Shown piece by piece: positions 26,769 to 35,236 of a DNA stretch of 64,000 bases. How positions within the stretch are numbered: the stretch's first letter is position 1; each line of letters starts with the position of its first letter. The position numbers and the translations under genes are program-made. The stretch comes from SCN-70-22 sp046327755 (lineage in GTDB: Bacteria; Gemmatimonadota; Gemmatimonadetes; Gemmatimonadales; Gemmatimonadaceae). Under the pieces are notes generated by a model. It was not told where the DNA came from and did not search any database. It was given only the letters and a program-made list of their open reading frames with translations. The DNA lies in NCBI GenBank assembly GCA_046327755.1, contig JAXLXW010000001.1, positions 1 through 64,000 of the forward strand, given 5' to 3'.

Positions 26769-28130
26769 GTGCCGCGGGTCAATCCAGCAGTCGTCTCCAG
26801 GCTTTTCGCCCGCTCGGCACCCTACGGACGGCACTCGAGGAGCGTTGGCGCACGCGTCGCGATCGTCGTGGCGATCCTCGTGGCGACGGTCGCCCTCGCC
26901 ACCCCGCTGGCCGCGCAACAGCGCGATTCCACCGCTCGGCGTTCCAAGGCGGACTCGCTCCGCGCCGACAGCGCACGCGTGGCCGACTCCCTCGCCATCG
27001 TCCGCGAGCTGGAGGGGCGCCCGAGTACCCCTGCGCCGGTGCAGGGGCAACCCGGTCCGTCGAACCCGCGCCTCCTCCCCGACGTTTCCGCAGTCGGCGA
27101 CCTGATCGGCGACCTTTCGCCCAAGGGGAGCACGCAGGGTGACAGCACCCGCTTCGGCATTCGCGAGGTCGAGGTCGCGATCCAGGCCGCGGTCGACCCG
27201 TACTTCCGCGGCGACATCTTCCTCGGCATCTCGGACGGCGAAGGGATCTCGATCGAGCAGGCGTACCTGACAGCCACGTCGCTCCCCTGGGGGCTCGAGT
27301 TGCGCCTCGGGCGCCTCCTTCTCCCCGTAGGGAAGGAGAACACGACGCACCGGCACGACCTCCACTCCATCGAGTATCCCTGGGTGTTGCAGCGGTTCCT
27401 GGGAGCGGAAGGGCTCAAGGGGACGGGGATCTACGCCAGCCGCATCTTCTCGCCGTTCGGCTTCTACCAGGAAGTCATCGTCACGGCGAGCGACCGCTTT
27501 GGCGAGGCGCCCGACGGGCTGCGCGCCACGGAGCGCGCCAGCAAGCAGCTGACGGGGCTCGGGTACTCGGCGCGCCTGCGGAACTACTGGGACCTTTCGC
27601 AGGCGTCGAACCTGGAGCTGTCGTTCTCCGCCATCACCGGGCGGCGGGAGCAGCCGGTGAGCGGCGTGGCAACGGTCAACGCCGCGCTCGCACGGCAATC
27701 CGTGGTTGGAGCCGACCTCACGTACCGATGGCGCCCGTTACAGCAGGGGTTGTACCGGTCGTTCATCCTGCAGGGCGAGGTGCTGCGCCAGCTGAACGAG
27801 CGGGACCCGGCACTTCCCGCCGCAACCGGATCGAGCGTGGCGGTGTATGATGGACCGCGGCGCAACTTCACCGGCGCGTATCTCTTCTCTCGCTGGCAGG
27901 CGTCGCGGCGCGGCTATCTCGGGGCGCGCGTGGATGTGCTGCAGGATCCCGACTATTCCGGCGGCACGACGCGCGCCGCGTCCACCTATCTGGAGTTCTT
28001 CCCCAGCGAGTTCTCGAAGCTCGTGGGCGGCGTCGAGCGCGTCGCCCCACCCTCGGGGAGCGTTGCCTTCACGCGTGTCATCCTGCAGGCGACGTTCGCC
28101 CTCGGTCCGCACAAGCCGCACCCCTTCTGA
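26769..28130 (+). CDS. Outer-membrane beta-barrel protein linked to metal uptake
   Basis: The 453-residue product starts at GTG 26769; the N-terminus is uncertain. A signal peptide (ending LAAQQRDS) is followed by a charged, Ala/Ser-rich linker. From about residue 125 the sequence is amphipathic beta-strand-like (FGIREVEVAIQAAVDPYFRGDIFLGISD, LRLGRLLLPVG). It overlaps the start of the metal-binding-protein gene by one base (TGATG), so it heads the znuABC-type operon. A porin-like role in passing the metal across the outer membrane is an inference from context. Confidence 0.75.
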   Translation: MPRVNPAVVSRLFARSAPYGRHSRSVGARVAIVVAILVATVALATPLAAQQRDSTARRSKADSLRADSARVADSLAIVRELEGRPSTPAPVQGQPGPSNPRLLPDVSAVGDLIGDLSPKGSTQGDSTRFGIREVEVAIQAAVDPYFRGDIFLGISDGEGISIEQAYLTATSLPWGLELRLGRLLLPVGKENTTHRHDLHSIEYPWVLQRFLGAEGLKGTGIYASRIFSPFGFYQEVIVTASDRFGEAPDGLRATERASKQLTGLGYSARLRNYWDLSQASNLELSFSAITGRREQPVSGVATVNAALARQSVVGADLTYRWRPLQQGLYRSFILQGEVLRQLNERDPALPAATGSSVAVYDGPRRNFTGAYLFSRWQASRRGYLGARVDVLQDPDYSGGTTRAASTYLEFFPSEFSKLVGGVERVAPPSGSVAFTRVILQATFALGPHKPHPF

Positions 28131-29095
28131 TGCCCCTCCCCTCCCGCTTTCCGCGCTCGTCGCGACGCCACGTCGCGCTGCTCCCCCATCACCTCGTGCT
28201 GGCCGCCGGGCTCGCGCTTGCGTCGCTCGGTGCTGCGTTGCCCGCGCGCGCGCAGCTGCACGTCGTCACGAGCACCACGGACCTCTACGACATCGCGCGC
28301 GCCGTCGGCGGCGACCGCGTCGTCGCCACGCACGTCGGTGAGGGTTACCAGGACCCGCACTTCATCGAGGCCAAGCCCTCGTTCGTCCTCCAACTGCAGA
28401 AGGCGGACGTGTGGGCCTTTGTGGGACTCGACCTCGAGGTCGGATGGATGTCGCTCCTGCTCGATGGGGCGCGCAACGCGAAGATCCGGATGGGGGGGAG
28501 CGGCTACCTCGACGTCTCGCGGGTGATCCCGGTGCTCGACCAGGCGCGCGGCAACGTGGACCGCTCACAGGGCGATGTGCACCCGATGGGAAATCCGCAC
28601 TACTGGCTCGACCCCGAGAACGGGCGGAAGATCGCCGCGCTCTTCCGGCAGAAGTTCAGTGAACTCGACCCGAAGGACGCGGCCGTCTTCGCGTCGAACG
28701 AGAAAGCGTTCGACGACCGGCTGACCGCCGCCGAAACGGCATGGGCTGCCGACCTCGCGACGCTCAAGGGGAAGCCGATCGTCGCGTGGCACACGAGCTG
28801 GCGCTACTTCGCCGAGTACACCGGCGTCAACATCGTGGGCTTCATGGAACCCAAGCCGGGGGTCCCGCCATCGCCGTCGCACCTGGCGGGACTCATCCAG
28901 ACGATGAAGCAGGCGGGGGCGAAGGTGATCGTGATGGAGCCGTACTACGACCGCAAGACGGCCGACTTCGTCGCCGCGCGCGTCGGGGCCAAGGTCCTCG
29001 TGCTCCCGCCGTCGGTGGGCGGGGCGAAGGGGCTCGACGACTACGTGGCGGTCATGCGCAACGACGTGCAGCAGCTCGCCGCCGCGGTCCGATGA
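28130..29095 (+). CDS. Zinc/manganese ABC transporter substrate-binding protein (ZnuA/MntC-like)
   Basis: The 321-residue cluster A-I binding protein has a signal peptide ending near ARAQ. Metal-ligand positions expected in the family are visible: the His in QDPHFIEAKPS, the His in GNPHYWLDPENG, the Glu in GFMEPKPG, and an acidic residue in EPYYDRKTADF. There is no long His-rich loop of the type seen in many zinc-specific ZnuA proteins, so manganese or iron cannot be excluded. It overlaps both neighbours (1 bp upstream, 4 bp downstream), which places it firmly in the operon. Confidence 0.88.
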   Translation: MPLPSRFPRSSRRHVALLPHHLVLAAGLALASLGAALPARAQLHVVTSTTDLYDIARAVGGDRVVATHVGEGYQDPHFIEAKPSFVLQLQKADVWAFVGLDLEVGWMSLLLDGARNAKIRMGGSGYLDVSRVIPVLDQARGNVDRSQGDVHPMGNPHYWLDPENGRKIAALFRQKFSELDPKDAAVFASNEKAFDDRLTAAETAWAADLATLKGKPIVAWHTSWRYFAEYTGVNIVGFMEPKPGVPPSPSHLAGLIQTMKQAGAKVIVMEPYYDRKTADFVAARVGAKVLVLPPSVGGAKGLDDYVAVMRNDVQQLAAAVR

Positions 29096-29901
29096 GCGCC
29101 CTCGTCTCCTTCGAGGGCGTTTCGTTAGGCTACGGCGGACGGGCGATCCTCAGCGACCTGCGCTTCGTCCTCCCCGAGGGAGACTTCCTGGGGCTCGTCG
29201 GCCCCAACGGCGCGGGCAAGACCACGGTCCTGCGCGCGCTGCTCGGCACCCTGGCGCCGCTGAGCGGGACGGTGAAGCGCGCCGAGGGGCTGCGATTTGG
29301 CTACGTGCCGCAACGCGACCAGGTGAGCGCGCACTTCCCGCTCCGCGTGCTCGACGTCGTGCTCATGGGACGCTACGACCGCGTCGGCCTGGGGCGACGC
29401 CCGGGAAAGCAGGACGAGGTGCGCGCGTACGAGGCGCTGGAGCAGGTGGGGATCACCGACCTCGCCGCGCGACGCCTCACCTCGCTGTCCGGCGGACAGA
29501 AGCAGCGCGCCCTCATCGCCCGCGCCCTCGTCGGCGAACCTAACGTGCTGGTGCTGGACGAGCCGACGACCGGGATGGACCTCGTCTCGACCACGCAGAT
29601 CCTGGGGCTGGTGCGCGACCTGCACGAACGCGACGGCCTCACCGTGCTGATGGTGAGCCACGCCCTCAACGAGGTGGCCAACTACGTGGAGCGCATCGCG
29701 CTCGTGGTACGCGGCAAGTTCCGCGTGGGCCCCGTGGACGAGATCCTCACCGAGTCCACGTTGCGGGAGGTGTACGGCATCCCGGTCGAGGTGCAGAGCT
29801 TCGACGGACATCGCGTGGTCCTCGCCAAGCGCACCACGACCGGCGATCGCGCGCATCACGCGGTCACCCTCGACCTCGACGGGGAGCATCCCCGTGCTTG
29901 A
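29092..29901 (+). CDS. Metal ABC transporter ATP-binding protein (ZnuC-like)
   Basis: ATG 29092 overlaps the previous stop by ATGA; the product is 269 residues. Walker A GPNGAGKTT, signature LSGGQKQRALIARAL and Walker B VLVLDEPTTGMD are present, with the switch His in VSHALNE. It energises uptake through the adjacent permease. Its reading frame overlaps the permease gene by 8 bp. Confidence 0.92.
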   Translation: MSALVSFEGVSLGYGGRAILSDLRFVLPEGDFLGLVGPNGAGKTTVLRALLGTLAPLSGTVKRAEGLRFGYVPQRDQVSAHFPLRVLDVVLMGRYDRVGLGRRPGKQDEVRAYEALEQVGITDLAARRLTSLSGGQKQRALIARALVGEPNVLVLDEPTTGMDLVSTTQILGLVRDLHERDGLTVLMVSHALNEVANYVERIALVVRGKFRVGPVDEILTESTLREVYGIPVEVQSFDGHRVVLAKRTTTGDRAHHAVTLDLDGEHPRA

Positions 29902-30712
29902 TGCCGTCCTCCTCTTCAGGGAAGCGCTGTACGGGACGTTGCTGATCGCCCTCGCCTGCTCCGTGGTCGGCGTGTACGTCGTCTTGCGCCGCATCGTCTT
30001 CGTGGGGGCCGCGCTGGCACAGGTCTCGTCCGCCGGGCTGGCGATCGCGTTGTGGCTGGCGGGGCTCGGCTTCCTCCCCGGACTCACCGGGCATCCGCTG
30101 GCGGTCTCGCTCCTCATCACGCTGGGTGGCGTGGTCTTCTTCGCCTCGCCGCCGCGCGGCGATGTCCCGCCGGACGCGACCATCGGCGTCTCCTATGCCG
30201 TGGCCGCCGCCGCGGGGATCCTCTTCATCGCCAAGGCCAAGTCGGGCGAGGCCCACGACATCCTGCTGCAGGGGAACATCCTGGGGATCACACGGCAGGA
30301 CACGATGTTGCTGCTGGCGACGACCGTCCCGGTGCTCCTCGCCCACGTCGTCTTCTACAAGGAATTCCTCTTCGTCTCCTTCGACCGGGAGACGGCGCGC
30401 ACGCTCGGCTATCGCGTGCGCCTGTGGGACCTGGCGCTGTACCTCACGCTGGGCGTGGTGATCGCCTTCAGCATGCAGTTTGCCGGTGTCATGCTCGTCT
30501 TCAACTTCCTGGTCCTCCCGGCGGTGACCGGACTGCTGCTGGGCGGGAGCATGCGCGCCACCTTCGTGGTCTCGGTAGGCTCGGCGCTCCTGGCCGCCCT
30601 GGTGGTCTTCGCTGCCTCGATCCCGCTCGATCTCCCCAGCGGGCCCACGATCATCGTGGTGTCGGGGGGGCTGGTCTGCCTGGCGTGGGGCGCCCGCCAG
30701 GCCCGGGGGTGA
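29894..30712 (+). CDS. Metal ABC transporter permease (ZnuB-like)
   Basis: The 272-residue polytopic protein starts at GTG 29894. It has about eight membrane segments and the family features FVGAALAQVSSAGLAIALWL and FVSFDRETARTLGYRV, the cytoplasmic loop that contacts the ATPase. It completes the metal transporter encoded by this four-gene run. The following 147 bp contain only short palindromes (CCCTCgcgcGAGGG near 30750). Confidence 0.9.
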   Translation: MLDAVLLFREALYGTLLIALACSVVGVYVVLRRIVFVGAALAQVSSAGLAIALWLAGLGFLPGLTGHPLAVSLLITLGGVVFFASPPRGDVPPDATIGVSYAVAAAAGILFIAKAKSGEAHDILLQGNILGITRQDTMLLLATTVPVLLAHVVFYKEFLFVSFDRETARTLGYRVRLWDLALYLTLGVVIAFSMQFAGVMLVFNFLVLPAVTGLLLGGSMRATFVVSVGSALLAALVVFAASIPLDLPSGPTIIVVSGGLVCLAWGARQARG

Positions 30713-30859
30713 TGAGCGAACCGCCGCCGCGGGTGCGGTGCCCCCACCCTCTCGCGCGAGGGGGCGATGCGGCGACAACTTTCGCCCGCCGAGTGCGCGC
30801 GCGACGGTGACGATGGCCGTGGGCGCGCCCGGCGTTCGCCCTTCAAGGTCCGTGCGCAC

Positions 30860-31528
30860 ATGTCGAGACGACGCCTGATCACCGAACGAGACGTGGTGCG
30901 CGCCCGGCGCGAGGGCGCGACGTCGCTCGCCGCCGGCGACGCCGTCGTCACCCCGGCCGCTCGCGACGCGGCGGCAAAGCTCGGGATCGCGCTCGCCACG
31001 GGCGGCGCTCCGTCAGCCGCAACCCCCGGGCCGGTCGAAGTCGCCGCGGCAGCGAGCGGACCGCGAGCCGCGGGTGGCGCGCTGCGCGTGGCGCTCGGCG
31101 CCGATCACGGCGGGGTGACGATGAAGGACGCGCTCCTGGCATACCTGCGACAGCGCGGCGCACTGGTGCACGATGTGGGGACCTTCGGCCCCGACGCCGT
31201 GGACTATCCGGATTTCGCCATCGCCGTGGCCCGCGCCGTGGCGTCCGGCGCTGCGGACGTCGGGATCATGGTCGACGGCGCCGGGATCGGGAGCTGCATG
31301 GCCGCCAACAAGGTTCGCGGTGTACGCGCTGCCATGTGCTACGACGTGACGACCGCCGCGAACGCACGCGAGCACAACAACGCAAACGTCCTCACGCTTG
31401 GCGGCACGCTCATCGGCGGACGCCTCGCGCAGGAGATCGTCCGGACCTTCCTCGACACGCCGTTCGGCGGCGGGCGCCACGCGGCGCGCGTCGCCAAGAT
31501 CGACGCCCTCGACGAGGGGCGCTCGTGA
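30860..31528 (+). CDS. rpiB: RpiB/LacA-family sugar-phosphate isomerase with an N-terminal extension
   Basis: ATG 30860 gives 222 residues. Residues about 75-215 are the RpiB core: VALGADHGGVTMKDALLAYL, GIMVDGAGIGSCMAANKVRGVRAAMC and the ARE-HNNANVLTLGG block. Residues 1-45 form a separate motif (ITERDVVRARREGATSL, then VVTPAARDAAAKLGIAL). It resembles the short segment found on several microcompartment-associated enzymes. The enzyme interconverts ribose-5-phosphate and ribulose-5-phosphate or similar sugars. Its stop overlaps the next gene by GTGA. No shell-protein gene is in the window. Confidence 0.85.
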   Translation: MSRRRLITERDVVRARREGATSLAAGDAVVTPAARDAAAKLGIALATGGAPSAATPGPVEVAAAASGPRAAGGALRVALGADHGGVTMKDALLAYLRQRGALVHDVGTFGPDAVDYPDFAIAVARAVASGAADVGIMVDGAGIGSCMAANKVRGVRAAMCYDVTTAANAREHNNANVLTLGGTLIGGRLAQEIVRTFLDTPFGGGRHAARVAKIDALDEGRS

Positions 31529-33144
31529 ACGCCGGTCGCCACGCGACATTCGGTTCTTCCGCCATCGCCTCACCTCCCGCCGTCGCCCTCATCGCCATGA
31601 CATCCTGTACGATTCCGTCCGCGGTTCGCGTCCGCGCAGGCCGATCCGCGTTCGCCGCCATCGGCAAGGTCGCATCGCAAGCAGCGCATGTGGCGCTCGT
31701 GGCGCGCGCGGCGCACGTGGCGCTCGCTTCGGTCGTCTCGCTCGCGTCGGTCGCTCCGCTGCGCGCCCTCGCGGCGCAGGAGACGCCAACGCAGCGCGCC
31801 GCGGCGATCGACGTCGTCAAGCGCCAGGGGGAGCTGCAACAGCGCATCAACGCCGCGGCGCTCGCGGCGCGCCTGAGCGCGGCGCCTAACGCCAAGCGCG
31901 ACGCGGTGGTGGCGCGCGCCAAGGCGCTGTGGGACGGCGAACTGCAGGCGATGTCCGACGACATCACGCGCCATCCCGAAGTCGGCTTCAAGGAGTCGCG
32001 CTCGGTGAAGATCCTCGCCGACTGGCTCACCGCGCACGGCTTCACGGTGGAGATGGGAGTCGGCGGACTGCAGACCGCGTTCGTCGCGCGCTACACGAAG
32101 GGGACGCCGGGGCCCAACCTCGGCGTGATCGTGGAGTACGACGCGCTGCGCGGAACCATGCGCGACTATCACGGTGACCAGCACTCTTCGCAGGGTCCCG
32201 TGGGGCTGGCGGCGGCGGTCGCGGTGGCCGAGTTCCTCACCAGCAGCAAGACCCCGGGGACGGTCACGGTGTATGGCACTCCCGCCGAGGAGATGATGCC
32301 GCCACCGTCCAAGACGGTGATGCACAAGGCGAGCGTCTTCAACGGCGCCGACGTCATCGTGCGGTCGCACTCGTCGGTGAACACGCAGCGTCCGGCGCCT
32401 GGTTTCGGCACCTGCTGCCTCAACATCGACGGCGTGCGCTACACCTTCAGCGGCGCGCCGGCGCACCAGATGACGGCGTGGGAAGGGCGCGATGCCCTGA
32501 CGGCCGTGCTCCACCTCTTCCAGAGCGTCGACGGGCTCCGCAAGAACATGCGCCCAGAGGCGCGCATCCAGGGGATCATCCCCGAGGGTGGAAAGGCGCC
32601 GAACGTCGTCCCCGATCGTGCGGTCGCCGACTTCTACATCCGCTATCCCGACGAAGTCTACCTCGCGCAGATCCGCGAACTGATCGACAACGCGGCGCGT
32701 GGTGCGGCGCTCTCCACGGGGACCAGGGTCGAGATCGACAACTATGGGTCGATGCGCGACGGGATCTCGACGGCGGCGCTCAATGAAGTCGCCTTCGCCT
32801 ACCTCAAGAAGTACGGCGCGACGCGCGTGGTGAACGAGCCGCAGAAGCCGCAGGGATACGAGGAGACCGGGTCGGTGTCGCGCGACATTCCCGGGGTCGG
32901 CTTCTCAGCCTTCACGTCGACGGGCGGCTTCCACACCTACGAGATGGAGACCGACGCGCTGAACGAGATCGGCCACACCGGCTTCCGCATCGACGCGATG
33001 GCCATGGCGGCGCTGCTCACCGACTTCGCGACCGACGCCGACTTCCGCGCCAGGGTGAAGGACGAGTTCGCGTCCACCAAGGCATTGTTCGGCGACTACG
33101 TGGCCGCGCTGCAGAAGGCGTATCCGCTCCCGGTCATCAAGTAG
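31525..33144 (+). CDS. M20-family amidohydrolase/peptidase (AbgB-like), probably exported
   Basis: GTG 31525 overlaps the rpiB stop, giving 539 residues; ATG 31597 is a plausible alternative. A long Ala-rich N-terminal part containing a hydrophobic segment ends near RALAAQETP, suggesting export. The M20 core follows: MSDDITRHPEVGFKESRSVKILADWL, VIVEYDALRG, HGDQHSSQGPVGLAAA, GTPAEEMMPPPSK and a dimerisation domain around the conserved His of GAPAHQMTAWEGRDAL. Members hydrolyse amide bonds of N-acyl or p-aminobenzoyl substrates; the substrate is unknown here. Confidence 0.83.
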   Translation: MNAGRHATFGSSAIASPPAVALIAMTSCTIPSAVRVRAGRSAFAAIGKVASQAAHVALVARAAHVALASVVSLASVAPLRALAAQETPTQRAAAIDVVKRQGELQQRINAAALAARLSAAPNAKRDAVVARAKALWDGELQAMSDDITRHPEVGFKESRSVKILADWLTAHGFTVEMGVGGLQTAFVARYTKGTPGPNLGVIVEYDALRGTMRDYHGDQHSSQGPVGLAAAVAVAEFLTSSKTPGTVTVYGTPAEEMMPPPSKTVMHKASVFNGADVIVRSHSSVNTQRPAPGFGTCCLNIDGVRYTFSGAPAHQMTAWEGRDALTAVLHLFQSVDGLRKNMRPEARIQGIIPEGGKAPNVVPDRAVADFYIRYPDEVYLAQIRELIDNAARGAALSTGTRVEIDNYGSMRDGISTAALNEVAFAYLKKYGATRVVNEPQKPQGYEETGSVSRDIPGVGFSAFTSTGGFHTYEMETDALNEIGHTGFRIDAMAMAALLTDFATDADFRARVKDEFASTKALFGDYVAALQKAYPLPVIK

Positions 33145-33153
33145 GGGAGTCCG

Positions 33154-33762
33154 TCAGACGGCGACCTTGGCGCTCCCCCATCCGGCCGCGTCGGCATCCT
33201 GCTCGTAGAGTTTGTCGAGGTTCACCACGAGGCGTTCGCCGTCCTTCCGCACGGCGAAGCGATCCATCGCGCGCGTGGCACGCCCGGAGATGAAGACGCC
33301 GTCGGGTCTGTACTTCGACTTGTGGCGCGGGCATTGGAATTCGTGCGCGCCGTCGTTCCAGCGGAGCGCCGTGTTCTGGTGCGGACAGGTGAGGGCGAAG
33401 GCGTACACGCTCCCCGCATAACGAGCGATGATCACGCCTTCCTTCTTGTCGATCGCCACGCCGTCGGCGGCGGGAATCGCGTAGGCCGTCTCCTGCGGTG
33501 CGGTGCGCTCCCCCGTCACCTCGCGCGCCGGAAGCGCCTGCGCATCGCGCGGAAGGATCCCCTCGACCGCAAAGAGGGCGAGCGCCGCCGCGACGCCGCC
33601 GAGGAAGCTGCGCCGGCTGGTGCGCAGCTCGCACCCACCGCACGCGTGATCAGCATCCGCACGGAGGTCCGCATGGTCGGCGCCCCCGGGCCGCGATTCG
33701 GCGGAACGGTCGCGCGCAGGCAGTGACGGCGCCGCGAGCGGCGCAGGATCGGGACGATGCAT
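33154..33762 (-). CDS. Rieske [2Fe-2S] protein with Tat signal
   Basis: ATG 33762 gives 202 residues. Near residues 48-70 there is a twin-arginine signal (SRRSFLGGVAAALALF). The C-terminal Rieske domain has both cluster-binding motifs, C-x-H (TCPHQN) and C-x2-H (QCPRHKSKY). It should be exported folded and work in periplasmic electron transfer. It is the third gene of an operon behind two membrane-protein genes (5-bp gap). The operon contains no cytochrome b of the bc1 type, so this is not an obvious bc1 subunit. Confidence 0.87.
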   Translation of the reverse strand: MHRPDPAPLAAPSLPARDRSAESRPGGADHADLRADADHACGGCELRTSRRSFLGGVAAALALFAVEGILPRDAQALPAREVTGERTAPQETAYAIPAADGVAIDKKEGVIIARYAGSVYAFALTCPHQNTALRWNDGAHEFQCPRHKSKYRPDGVFISGRATRAMDRFAVRKDGERLVVNLDKLYEQDADAAGWGSAKVAV

Positions 33763-33767
33763 CTTCG

Positions 33768-34283
33768 TTAGGCTGACGTGACGAGGAACGTGCTGGACAG
33801 GACCAGGGCGAACCAGAGCACGAGGCTCGAAATCGAGAGCGCCGACAGCGTGCGCCACTGGCGCTCCGCCCCGACGTCCCCGGGACCTGCGGCGACCGGA
33901 CGCTCGGCGCGCATCAGGAGCACGCCGTTCACGGCGAGGAGGACGAGCAACCCCATCTTCACCCAGAAGAACGTGGCGCGGAGCAGCGTCTCGAGATCCG
34001 CTGCCAGAAGAAGGACACCGCTCGCCAGCACGACCCCCAAACCGATGAGGATCGCGCGATGCGAGCTTCGCAGCGCGACGAGCGCCTGGGCGCGATCGGC
34101 CGGCGAGCGACGCGCCGCGGCGAGCGTTGCCCGGTCGGTCGTCACCGCCGCACCGCCACTGAGCACGACACCCGCGATGTGGGCAAACATCACGATCGAC
34201 TGCAGCACGGTGCTGTCGTTGTACCTGTCGGCCCACGGCTGCACCGCCGCGGCCAGCTGCGCGATCACTGCGACGTCGCTCAT
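33768..34283 (-). CDS. Four-helix integral membrane protein of unknown function
   Basis: The 171-residue protein has about four membrane segments: SIVMFAHIAGVVLSGGAAV, AILIGLGVVLASGVLLLAA, FFWVKMGLLVLLAVNGVLL and a final helix. Its His residues lie at membrane edges (FAHIAG, SSHRAI). That pattern fits a small quinone- or heme-interacting membrane subunit. It overlaps the upstream gene by 4 bp and precedes the Rieske gene by 5 bp. I do not recognise a named family. Confidence 0.72.
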   Translation of the reverse strand: MSDVAVIAQLAAAVQPWADRYNDSTVLQSIVMFAHIAGVVLSGGAAVTTDRATLAAARRSPADRAQALVALRSSHRAILIGLGVVLASGVLLLAADLETLLRATFFWVKMGLLVLLAVNGVLLMRAERPVAAGPGDVGAERQWRTLSALSISSLVLWFALVLSSTFLVTSA

Positions 34284-34987
34284 TCGCGACGGAACGGCGG
34301 AAGCATCATGAGCCAGCTCACCGCCGCGACCCCCATCGAGCCGACGGCGATGCGCTTGTGCGTCTGGATGCGCGAGCCGCTCCCTCCGCCCGCCCGATAG
34401 CGGCCGTCCTCGCCCCCCTCATCCTCGGCGAAGGCCGGAGCCGCCGCGAAACCGGCGTCGGCCACGAGCATGAGGATGGCGTGCGCCGTGCGCCACTTCC
34501 GCGCCTTGGGGTCCTTCCGGGCGTCGTACAGGTTCCACAACCCGGTCACGGTATTCACGCCGAACAGGACGCCGGTCGCACCCGCGAGCGGCCCGTGCCA
34601 GTCGCGCGCCCACTGCGGCGCGCCGTCGTGTCCCTTGTCGAGCAGCGCCTGCCCCGCCTTGTACTGCACGGCGAAGAGCGGGAGCATGGCCCAGGACGAG
34701 ACCTGGTGGATCAGGAGGCGGCGGTTGTACCAGTCGCTGTACTCGATCGCGACCGGGCGGCGGCGCGCCGGAAGTGTGTCGCCTGCCTCGGGCGTCAGGA
34801 GCCCAGGATCGACCGCCCGCGCCCCCTCGATCGCCACGGCCTCGAACGACGACGGGGCGCGACGCTGCGCGTGAGCGCCCTGCGGAGTGAGCGCGACAAC
34901 GGCAGCAAGCGCCCCCACCCAGCGCCAGGGCGACCCCAGGCGCCGCCTCCCTCTCACGTCGTCACTGCCGATTGCGATGCCTGTCAT
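34280..34987 (-). CDS. Membrane protein with b561-like histidine pattern
   Basis: The 235-residue product has a signal-like N-terminus (residues ~20-41, ending HAQRRAP). Several membrane helices then carry isolated His residues in helix contexts: LIHQVSSWAML, WHGPLAGATG, TAHAILML and THKRIAVG. This spacing is typical of di-heme cytochrome b561-like membrane proteins, but the evidence is pattern-level only. As the first gene of a three-gene operon ending in a Rieske protein, it could pass electrons between a quinone pool and the Rieske centre. Confidence 0.65.
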   Translation of the reverse strand: MTGIAIGSDDVRGRRRLGSPWRWVGALAAVVALTPQGAHAQRRAPSSFEAVAIEGARAVDPGLLTPEAGDTLPARRRPVAIEYSDWYNRRLLIHQVSSWAMLPLFAVQYKAGQALLDKGHDGAPQWARDWHGPLAGATGVLFGVNTVTGLWNLYDARKDPKARKWRTAHAILMLVADAGFAAAPAFAEDEGGEDGRYRAGGGSGSRIQTHKRIAVGSMGVAAVSWLMMLPPFRRE

Positions 34988-35236
34988 CCGATGCGCTCCA
35001 TCCGGGGTCGAGGTGGTGCCGATGCCTGCATCCTAGCAACGCCGGATAAACCGCCCATGAACACCCTCGCCGATGCCGACTCTTTGCCGATTCCTCACAG
35101 CGCCGCCCCCGCCCCGCACCACGGCCACTCGCCGTCCAACGCGCGTGGCGGGCGCGACGTCTACTGGTGGGGCGCCTCTCGCTTCGTGGGGTGCCACCCT
35201 ACCCCCAGCCGCGTGTCACGCCGGTAAATTGTTGCC

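Noticed and set aside
35057..35227. 56-codon open frame upstream of maeB
   Set aside because: It has no recognisable domain or ribosome-binding site, and its composition is like non-coding GC-rich DNA. It ends only 10 bp before maeB.
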